From CAZNUP01 sp964609775 (GTDB lineage Bacteria > Patescibacteriota > Microgenomatia > JAMCZE01): a DNA stretch of 30,240 nucleotides. Shown piece by piece: positions 25,345 to 30,240 of this stretch. The position numbers and the translations under genes were made by a program. The notes beneath the pieces are model-generated. The model saw nothing but the letters and a program-made list of their open reading frames with translations. It had not been told where the DNA came from and searched no databases. Location of the stretch: contig CAZSSJ010000014.1 in NCBI GenBank assembly GCA_964609775.1, positions 1 to 30,240 on the forward strand, read 5' to 3'. Positions within the stretch are counted from its first letter, which is position 1. The number at the start of each line of letters is the position of its first letter.

Positions 25345-25855
25345 CAAATTTGCGCTCTACATCGGCAATGCCTACCCGCACAAAAACCTGGAGTTTCTGG
25401 TTAAAGCCTGGAAAAACATAGATATGCCTCTTATTCTGGCCGGCGGTCGTTCGGTTTTCTATGACCGTCTAAAGAAAATAATCTCATCAGACAACATAAC
25501 TCTCATAGGACCCATCGAGAACCCGGGCGAACTCTATAAAAAAGCCGACGTTTTTATCTTTCCCAGCCTGATGGAAGGCTTCGGCCTGCCACCCCTTGAA
25601 GCCATGAAGCACAGTGTTCCCGTGGTCGCTTCAGACATTCCGGTCCTCCACGAAGTCCTAGATGGCGCCGCAATCTTTTTTAATCCCAACGACCCGATTG
25701 ATTTAAAAAATAAATTAAGCGAGGCACTCCTCCGGAAGGCCGAGCTTATCAAAAAAGGCCACGCCCAAGTCAAAAAATATTCCTGGGAAAAAACTGCCCG
25801 CCAGACACTGCAAATATACAAATTAGCATTAAATAATGACCACTATGCTAATTGA
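25316..25855 (+). CDS. C-terminal half of a frame-broken GT4 glycosyltransferase
   Basis: A frame of up to 179 residues with only the nucleotide-sugar donor domain of a GT4: KFALYIGNAYPHKNLEFLVK, ITLIGPIENPGELYKKADVF, the EX7E motif in FPSLMEGFGLPPLEAM, HSVPVVASDIPVLHE and KKYSWEKTARQTLQIY. It overlaps the N-terminal half (24853-25344) by 29 bases in the +1 frame; ATGs at 25316, 25322 and 25331 exist, but the first residues (MSMSPMNLRS) do not look like a natural start. Joined, the halves would total about 335-340 residues, somewhat shorter than the intact GT4 proteins nearby (352-397), consistent with loss of the interdomain linker. The donor domain itself is complete and conserved, suggesting a recent break or a sequencing/assembly artefact. 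Confidence 0.75.
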   Translation: MSMSPMNLRSKFALYIGNAYPHKNLEFLVKAWKNIDMPLILAGGRSVFYDRLKKIISSDNITLIGPIENPGELYKKADVFIFPSLMEGFGLPPLEAMKHSVPVVASDIPVLHEVLDGAAIFFNPNDPIDLKNKLSEALLRKAELIKKGHAQVKKYSWEKTARQTLQIYKLALNNDHYAN

Positions 25856-25879
25856 TTGCTCATTGATGATTGCTCATTG
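25852..25879. repeat. 14-base tandem duplication before a GT4 start codon
   Basis: TTGATTGCTCATTG (25852-25865) and ATGATTGCTCATTG (25866-25879) are tandem copies differing in one base. They are followed by the partial copy CCCATT and the ATG at 25886. The repeat occupies nearly the whole 30-base gap after the broken GT4 gene, and an upstream in-frame TTG at 25856 would translate through it. Probably a slippage product; a regulatory role is not evident. Confidence 0.8.
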
Positions 25880-25885
25880 CCCATT

Positions 25886-26977
25886 ATGAAGGTCGCTCTC
25901 GTCTACGATCGCCTCAACAAATGGGGCGGAGCCGAATCGGTTCTTCTGGCTCTTCATCAAATCTGGCCTGAGGCCCCTCTGTACACCTCTGTCTACGACA
26001 AAAATCGAGCCCCATGGGCCAAAGACTTCGAAGTGAGGACTTCCTTTCTTCAAACGCTGCCTCTGCCGAAAAACAAACACGAATATTACCCATTTCTAAT
26101 GGGAATTGCTTTTGAGTCATTCAATTTCGATGAATTTGACGTCGTCATTTCCGTCACCCATGAGTTTGCTAAAGCCATAATAACTAAGCCTCACACGCTC
26201 CACATCTGCTATTGCCTAACGCCAACGAGCTACCTCTGGTCCGGCTACGATGCGTACTTTTCAAATAAGAGTGAATTGTTCAAGAAGTTGTCCGCACCAA
26301 TCGTCACCTACTTGCGTTGGTACGACAAAATCATCTCCCATCGTCCAGACAAATACGTCGCCATCTCCAAAACAGTTCAGGACAGGATCAAAGACTACTA
26401 TGGTCTCGAAAGTGAAGTAATCTACCCTCCGGTCAGCCCTATCCACTTTCAAGCGATCGCGTCAAAATGGATACGGGGAAATTACTTCTTGATAGTCTCA
26501 CGACTGGTTTCGAACAAGCGAATTGACATCGCCGTCAAAGCCTTTAACCAATTGGGGCTACCTCTGAAAATTATCGGCACCGGAGTCGAAGAACAAAGAT
26601 TAAAGAACTTAGGAGGCAGTAATGTCGAGTTTCTTGGTCATTTGACACATGATGAAATGGCCAAACACTATCAAAAATGTCAGGCTCTGGTTGTCCCGGG
26701 AGTGGAGGATTTTGGCCTCGTTTCTGTTGAGGCCCAGAGTCATGGCAAGCCGGTCATTGCCTATCGTGGCGGCGGGTCGGAGGAAACAGTCATTGAAGGT
26801 AAAACCGGCTACTTTTTTGACGAACCCACGACTGATTCCCTCGTAAGAACCATAAAAAAGGCTGACCTGTCCAGAATCAGAGCCGAAGACTGCCGCCGCC
26901 AAGCCAAGCAATTTGGCTTTGACCGGTTCAAAAAAGAAATTCTGACTTCTGTGGAGAAGTCCATGTATAATAATTGA
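25886..26977 (+). CDS. GT4-family glycosyltransferase (WbaZ-like mannosyltransferase group)
   Basis: A 363-residue GT-B enzyme from the ATG at 25886 (MKVALVYDRLNKWGGAESVL); an in-frame TTG at 25856 would add ten residues read through a tandem repeat and is not convincing. The acceptor domain shows EFDVVISVTHEFAKAI and LHICYCLTPTSYLWSGYDAY, the conserved HxCYCxTPxRYLW-like motif of the WbaZ/WbdA-type mannosyltransferase group. The hinge is VIYPPVSP, and the donor domain carries FLIVSRLVSNKRIDIAVKAF and the EX7E motif in VVPGVEDFGLVSVEAQ, followed by GKPVIAYRGGGSEETV. Motifs are intact. It probably adds one of the first sugars, since it directly precedes the initiating phosphotransferase gene (4-base gap); this placement argument is inference. 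Confidence 0.9.
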   Translation: MKVALVYDRLNKWGGAESVLLALHQIWPEAPLYTSVYDKNRAPWAKDFEVRTSFLQTLPLPKNKHEYYPFLMGIAFESFNFDEFDVVISVTHEFAKAIITKPHTLHICYCLTPTSYLWSGYDAYFSNKSELFKKLSAPIVTYLRWYDKIISHRPDKYVAISKTVQDRIKDYYGLESEVIYPPVSPIHFQAIASKWIRGNYFLIVSRLVSNKRIDIAVKAFNQLGLPLKIIGTGVEEQRLKNLGGSNVEFLGHLTHDEMAKHYQKCQALVVPGVEDFGLVSVEAQSHGKPVIAYRGGGSEETVIEGKTGYFFDEPTTDSLVRTIKKADLSRIRAEDCRRQAKQFGFDRFKKEILTSVEKSMYNN

Positions 26978-26981
26978 AATT

Positions 26982-27623
26982 ATGCTCTATGACACCATAA
27001 AGCGGCTGATAGACATCGTCGTCGCTATCGCCGTTTTCCTCATCTTCTCGCCTTTGATTGTTCTTATCGCCGTTGCCATTAAAGTCGACTCACCTGGTCC
27101 AATCATCTATAAACAAAAACGCGTCGGCCTAAATGGCCACCTTATTGATCTCTATAAATTTCGCTCCATGATGGAAGGAGCCGATGATTTTCTCCTGCGC
27201 AACACCGCTTTTCGAAAAAAATTTAAACGCCCCGAAGGCTGGAAAACCGAAGCCAGTGAGGATCCACGCATCACCCGGGTCGGTCGCTTCATCCGCAAAT
27301 ACACCCTTGATGAACTCCCACAACTCTGGAATGTCATGACCGGGGATATGAGCATCATCGGCCCTCGCGCCTATCGTCAAGACGACAAAATCGGCGACGA
27401 AATTGAACAACAGTTAAAGTTTTATCCCCACCTTCGCGACAAAATAAAAGTTGCCCTATCAGTCAAACCCGGAATCACTGGCCCCTGGCAGGTTGGCGGT
27501 CGCAACAAACTTTCTTGGGACAAGCGCGTCGAGCTGGATGCTGACTACGCTAAGCGAAGGTCTCTTCCCTATGATCTCCTCATTCTCCTCAAAACTCCAT
27601 TTGCAATGTTGAACAAATGGTAG
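26982..27623 (+). CDS. Polyprenyl-phosphate sugar phosphotransferase (initiating PGT, WbaP/WcaJ C-domain type)
   Basis: A 213-residue monotopic phosphoglycosyl transferase. Residues 5-34 form the re-entrant membrane helix (KRLIDIVVAIAVFLIFSPLI), followed by KVDSPGPIIYKQKRVG, LYKFRSM, and ITRVGRFIRKYTLDELPQLW with the catalytic Asp-Glu pair (LDELPQ). MTGDMSIIGPRAY and KPGITGPWQVGGRN complete the family signature. It matches the minimal catalytic core (PglC-like size) without the extra N-terminal helices of long WbaP/WcaJ proteins. The reaction transfers a sugar-1-phosphate from a UDP-sugar to undecaprenyl phosphate at the inner face, the committed first step for the glycan built by the rest of the cluster. 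It is the last gene of the polysaccharide series; a promoter-like sequence overlaps its 3' end. Confidence 0.95.
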   Translation: MLYDTIKRLIDIVVAIAVFLIFSPLIVLIAVAIKVDSPGPIIYKQKRVGLNGHLIDLYKFRSMMEGADDFLLRNTAFRKKFKRPEGWKTEASEDPRITRVGRFIRKYTLDELPQLWNVMTGDMSIIGPRAYRQDDKIGDEIEQQLKFYPHLRDKIKVALSVKPGITGPWQVGGRNKLSWDKRVELDADYAKRRSLPYDLLILLKTPFAMLNKW

Positions 27624-27637
27624 GGCCATGACATAAT
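27609..27637 (+). promoter_or_regulatory. Putative sigma-70-type promoter for the DUF4012-recO pair
   Basis: TTGAAC (27609-27614) and CATAAT (27632-27637) are separated by exactly 17 bases, and TGA directly before CATAAT gives an extended -10 look. Transcription would start near 27644, about 20 bases before the ATG at 27664. The -35 element lies in the last codons of the phosphotransferase gene. No terminator hairpin precedes it, so it would be an additional internal promoter rather than a clean unit boundary. Confidence 0.45.
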
Positions 27638-27663
27638 GTCTCCCAGGCAAAAGAAACTGTCCT

Positions 27664-29631
27664 ATGGATCAAGAAATTCCCGAAATCAGCCGTGACCGTG
27701 TCAAATCCGCCCCCGAACCTGATATTCCGAACTTGATGACATCCAAACCCACCGCACGTCAACTTATGCCCAATCTGCCAAATTTTCCCATCCCTCGCAA
27801 GCCGCTTTTGCTTGGCCTGGCATTTTTTCTCCTCCTTTTTGTTCTTCTTGGCCTGGCCTTAGGCTTACCCCTCTATAAGACCTATCAAGACGGCCTAAAG
27901 ACCTATACTCTAGCAAAGGAAATAAAAGCCGCCGCTGCAGCCCAGGACTTGCCTCGAATGGAAAAAAACATCCAGGCCACCAAAAACCAGCTGGCTCAGC
28001 TCAACACCGACCTTCAGGGTCTCACTTGGGCGACGCCCCTCCCCATCCTTGGAGTGTACATTTCTGACGCCCAGCACTTTGGCCGCGCCGGGATGGCCGG
28101 TTTAGAAGCGGCGGAAGTCATGACTAAGTCTTTGCAGCCCTATGCTGATCTTCTTGGTTTCAAAGGCCAGGGCAGCTTCACCGGCGGGACAGCTGAAGAA
28201 AGAATTGCCAAGCTCGTTGAAACCTTAGATAAACTGACCCCGCAAATCGACACCGTAGCTGACAAAATGGAAATAGTCAAAAACGAGATCGATTTTGTCG
28301 ACCCGCAACGCTATCCGGAAACTTTTCAAGGAAAAGCCCTTCGCTCCCAAATCGTCGAGTTTAAATCTATCGTTAGTCTGGCCGGATCTCTTTTGAAAGA
28401 CGCCCGGCCTCTCGTCAAAAAAGCCCCCGATCTTCTCGGCGCTAAAAACGAAGTCAAATATCTCATCCTTTTCCAAAACGACAAAGAGCTCCGACCGACC
28501 GGCGGCTTCATCACCGCCTATGCCGTCTTCAAGGTCAACAAAGGCAAGATCAGTCTGGAAAGTTCTGATGACATCTATAAACTCGATGACACGGTCACCA
28601 AGCACGTCACCCCCCCCGACCCCATAAGCAAATACTTAAACATCTATGGTTGGCGGTTGCGGGATGCTAACTTTTCCCCCGACTATGCCTCGTCGAGCAA
28701 AACCTTTCTGGACATCTATGCCAATTCGCCGAAGCGAACTGACGTTCAGGGGGTCATTGCCGTCGACACTCAAACTCTCGTTCGAATGATGGACATTCTG
28801 GGTCCGATCAATATCTACGGCACCAACTTTACGACCCAAAAAGTTCCTCAGTGTGATTGCCCCATGATCGTCTATGAACTTCTCAAGCAAGCCGGCCAGC
28901 CGCGCAGCTATTGGACCGATGACCGCAAAGACATGATTGGCATTCTTCTTCAAGCCATCATGAAGAAAGCTCTCGACGCCCCATCTCAAATGAACGCCGC
29001 CCTCTTCCAAGCCGCCTTAAAACTCGCTTCCGAAAAACACCTCATTGTCTATCTTCTTGACCCCGATGCGCAAAAAGGCGTCGAAGTTCTGGGGTTTGCT
29101 GGACAGATAAAAACCTATGACGGTGACTACTTGCACGTTAACGATGCCAACCTCGGCGGAGCCAAGGCCAATCTCTATATCCAAGAAACAGTCAAAGACA
29201 CCGTCGAGATCACCACTGCCGGGGCCAACCACTCTCTGACCATTGAATACCGCTATCCTCACGGAGCCGACAATTGTTCCCTGGAGCGCAAAGAAGGCCT
29301 CTGTCTGGCAGGGATCTATCGTGACTATCTGCGCCTCTATCTCCCCCTGGGGACCAAAATCACCCAGACACGCGGTTTTGAAAACACCAGTACGACTTCC
29401 GAAGATCTCGGCCATACCGTTGTTGCTGGTTTCTTCACCGTCGTTCCCGAAGGCTTGGCCAAAATCCAAGTGACCTACACTGTCCCCGGAGACTTTAAGA
29501 AAAATGGCGAATACCGGCAGCTCATCCAAAAACAGCCCGGGACAGAAGGGAATAAGTACACTGTCATTGTCAACGACCAGGAGCAGACTTTTAATCTGAC
29601 AGAAGACAAAGAGCTCGTGGTGAAGCTCTAG
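27664..29631 (+). CDS. DUF4012 domain membrane-anchored protein
   Basis: A 655-residue protein. A proline-rich cytoplasmic tail (about 1-45) is followed by one transmembrane helix (about 46-72, LLLGLAFFLLLFVLLGLALG), then a helical, Ala/Gln-rich region (about 78-120) that could form a coiled coil, and a large external part. The DUF4012 signature is YLILFQNDKELRPTGGFITA (around 267-286). Two cysteine clusters are visible: PQCDCP (around 400) and NCSLERKEGLC (around 538-548). DUF4012 proteins are found next to glycan clusters in Patescibacteria, Chloroflexi and Actinobacteria; the biochemical function is not established, and a role in attaching or organising surface glycan is only suggested by context. 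The gene has its own candidate promoter and is separated from recO by two bases. Confidence 0.85.
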   Translation: MDQEIPEISRDRVKSAPEPDIPNLMTSKPTARQLMPNLPNFPIPRKPLLLGLAFFLLLFVLLGLALGLPLYKTYQDGLKTYTLAKEIKAAAAAQDLPRMEKNIQATKNQLAQLNTDLQGLTWATPLPILGVYISDAQHFGRAGMAGLEAAEVMTKSLQPYADLLGFKGQGSFTGGTAEERIAKLVETLDKLTPQIDTVADKMEIVKNEIDFVDPQRYPETFQGKALRSQIVEFKSIVSLAGSLLKDARPLVKKAPDLLGAKNEVKYLILFQNDKELRPTGGFITAYAVFKVNKGKISLESSDDIYKLDDTVTKHVTPPDPISKYLNIYGWRLRDANFSPDYASSSKTFLDIYANSPKRTDVQGVIAVDTQTLVRMMDILGPINIYGTNFTTQKVPQCDCPMIVYELLKQAGQPRSYWTDDRKDMIGILLQAIMKKALDAPSQMNAALFQAALKLASEKHLIVYLLDPDAQKGVEVLGFAGQIKTYDGDYLHVNDANLGGAKANLYIQETVKDTVEITTAGANHSLTIEYRYPHGADNCSLERKEGLCLAGIYRDYLRLYLPLGTKITQTRGFENTSTTSEDLGHTVVAGFFTVVPEGLAKIQVTYTVPGDFKKNGEYRQLIQKQPGTEGNKYTVIVNDQEQTFNLTEDKELVVKL

Positions 29632-29633
29632 CA

Positions 29634-30191
29634 ATGGCACCCCGAACCGAAAAATTCCACGGCATCATTCTCAAACGCTCCAACTTTGGCGAGGCCGATA
29701 AAATTCTCACTCTCTTCACCAATTCTCACGGAAAATTAAAGGTGATTGCCAAAGGCATTCGCAAAATCAAAAGTCGCCGGGCTCCTCATTTGGAGCTGTT
29801 CAACGAAGTCGAGGTGATGATTCACCACGGCAAGACATTTCCGGTTGTTACCGAGGCCCGGATTCTTGAGAGCTACTCTCACCTCAAATCCGACCTCAAG
29901 CTTTCAGGCTACCTATTCTATCTCTCCGAGGTCCTCGACCGGATTCTCCCAGAAAATCAGCCGCACGAAGAGCTCTATCAATCCCTCTTGGCCACACTGC
30001 AAACCCTCTCCTCGGTGGCAGATAAAGACTACGAAAAAGCCGAAGAACAGGTTAAACAATTTGTCATCCGTCTGCTTTGGAACTTGGGCTATCTTCCCAA
30101 AGGGCAATATCCCCAATTTGGCGTCACCAGCTCCATCGAAGAAGTCATTGAAAAGCCCATCAAAAGCAAAAAGTTCCTTGAGGAACTCTAG
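29634..30191 (+). CDS. recO: DNA repair protein RecO (short, zinc-finger-less form)
   Basis: A 185-residue RecO. The N-terminal OB-fold region reads KFHGIILKRSNFGEADKILT (7-26), KLKVIAKGIRKIKSRRAPHL (34-53), ELFNEVEVMIHHGK and TEARILESY, all standard RecO motifs. The helical C-terminal part includes LYQSLLATL and FVIRLLWNLGYLPKGQ. Typical RecO proteins are about 240 residues and carry a four-cysteine zinc motif after this point; here there is no cysteine at all and the protein ends KSKKFLEEL. RecO acts in RecFOR recombination repair, annealing ssDNA and helping load RecA. The short form may be normal in CPR lineages, or the end could have been altered by the repeat structure that begins six bases after the stop. 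It starts two bases after the DUF4012 stop. Confidence 0.9.
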   Translation: MAPRTEKFHGIILKRSNFGEADKILTLFTNSHGKLKVIAKGIRKIKSRRAPHLELFNEVEVMIHHGKTFPVVTEARILESYSHLKSDLKLSGYLFYLSEVLDRILPENQPHEELYQSLLATLQTLSSVADKDYEKAEEQVKQFVIRLLWNLGYLPKGQYPQFGVTSSIEEVIEKPIKSKKFLEEL

Positions 30192-30196
30192 ACGGA

Positions 30197-30236
30197 GTCG
30201 CGTCAGCGACAGAGACCCACGGCTTTAGCCGTGGGT
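30197..30236. repeat. Two hairpins resembling an IS200/IS605-type element end
   Basis: The first hairpin is GTCGC-GTCA-GCGAC (30197-30210). The second is a perfect nine-base stem, ACCCACGGC (30215-30223) and GCCGTGGGT (30228-30236), around TTTA. No T-tract follows within the window, which weakens the terminator reading. The CCCACGGC/GCCGTGGG stem with a short TTTA-like loop is a form I recall from the subterminal hairpins at ends of IS200/IS605-family elements and near tnpB. The window ends at 30240, so the presence of a transposase or tnpB beyond it cannot be seen. Confidence 0.6.
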
Positions 30237-30240
30237 GAAT

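Noticed and set aside
25856..25885. TTG start extending the GT4 at 25886 by ten residues
   Set aside because: The extension is read through a tandem repeat and does not resemble GT4 N-termini; ATG 25886 fits MKVALVYDRL.
29017..29640. Long reverse-strand open frame (207 codons) opposite the DUF4012 gene, with others at 28225-28605 and 28636-29010
   Set aside because: They are antisense to a clear DUF4012 coding region with GC-rich third positions, which creates long open frames on the other strand; the translations show no recognisable domain.
437..30191. Use of an alternative genetic code (TGA as Gly), as in SR1/Gracilibacteria
   Set aside because: TGA ends many genes at exact ATGA overlaps and is absent in frame within conserved domains, so it works as a stop here.

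Overview
The window is a single-strand, tightly packed surface-polysaccharide locus. Every supported gene lies on the + strand, from the remnant ending at 352 to recO ending at 30191. Gaps between genes are a few tens of bases at most (largest 84), and seven junctions are ATGA stop/start overlaps. I see no RNA gene, CRISPR array or complete insertion sequence. The organism is probably an uncultivated bacterium of the Candidate Phyla Radiation (Patescibacteria, Microgenomates-like). This is inferred from the stacks of GT-C membrane proteins, a DUF2142 protein, a DUF4012 protein beside the sugar phosphotransferase, a short cysteine-free RecO, and no Shine-Dalgarno motif before the starts. TGA is used as a stop many times, which argues against the recoded lineages (SR1/Gracilibacteria). 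Two runs of ten N show this is a draft assembly.

Layout. 1-436: a gene remnant and a promoter-like spacer. 437-8470: DUF2142 membrane protein, a GT2::GT-C fusion, a Wzx-type flippase, a GT39 protein, a GT2 and a methyltransferase. 8468-8514: a double palindromic REP-like element that exactly fills the gap between two genes. 8511-19628: GT4, GT2, GT39, methyltransferase, GT4, methyltransferase, three consecutive GT-C proteins, GT4 and a left-handed beta-helix acetyltransferase. 19637-22765: a 1042-residue fusion of an O-antigen polymerase/ligase (Wzy/WaaL-like) with a GT39 domain. 22778-26977: GT4, GT2, a GT4 broken into two reading frames, and another GT4. 26982-27623: the initiating polyprenyl-phosphate sugar phosphotransferase. 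27664-30191: a DUF4012 protein followed two bases later by recO, probably under their own promoter. 30197-30236: two hairpins at the right edge resembling an IS200/IS605 end.

How the genes could work together (inference from families). The phosphotransferase loads the first sugar on undecaprenyl phosphate. The cytoplasmic GT2 and GT4 enzymes extend the glycan, three methyltransferases and an acetyltransferase decorate it, and the flippase exports it. The Wzy/WaaL-like domain polymerises or ligates it outside. About eight GT-C modules add sugars on the outer face from polyprenyl-phosphate-sugar donors. The GT2 part of the 2042 fusion resembles enzymes that make such donors. No nucleotide-sugar synthesis genes lie here, so precursors must come from elsewhere.

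Base composition is uneven: the genes between about 2042 and 18000 look AT-richer than 437-2017 and 19637-30191. Together with the palindromic element and several short-period repeats, this suggests a mosaic, horizontally shuffled locus.
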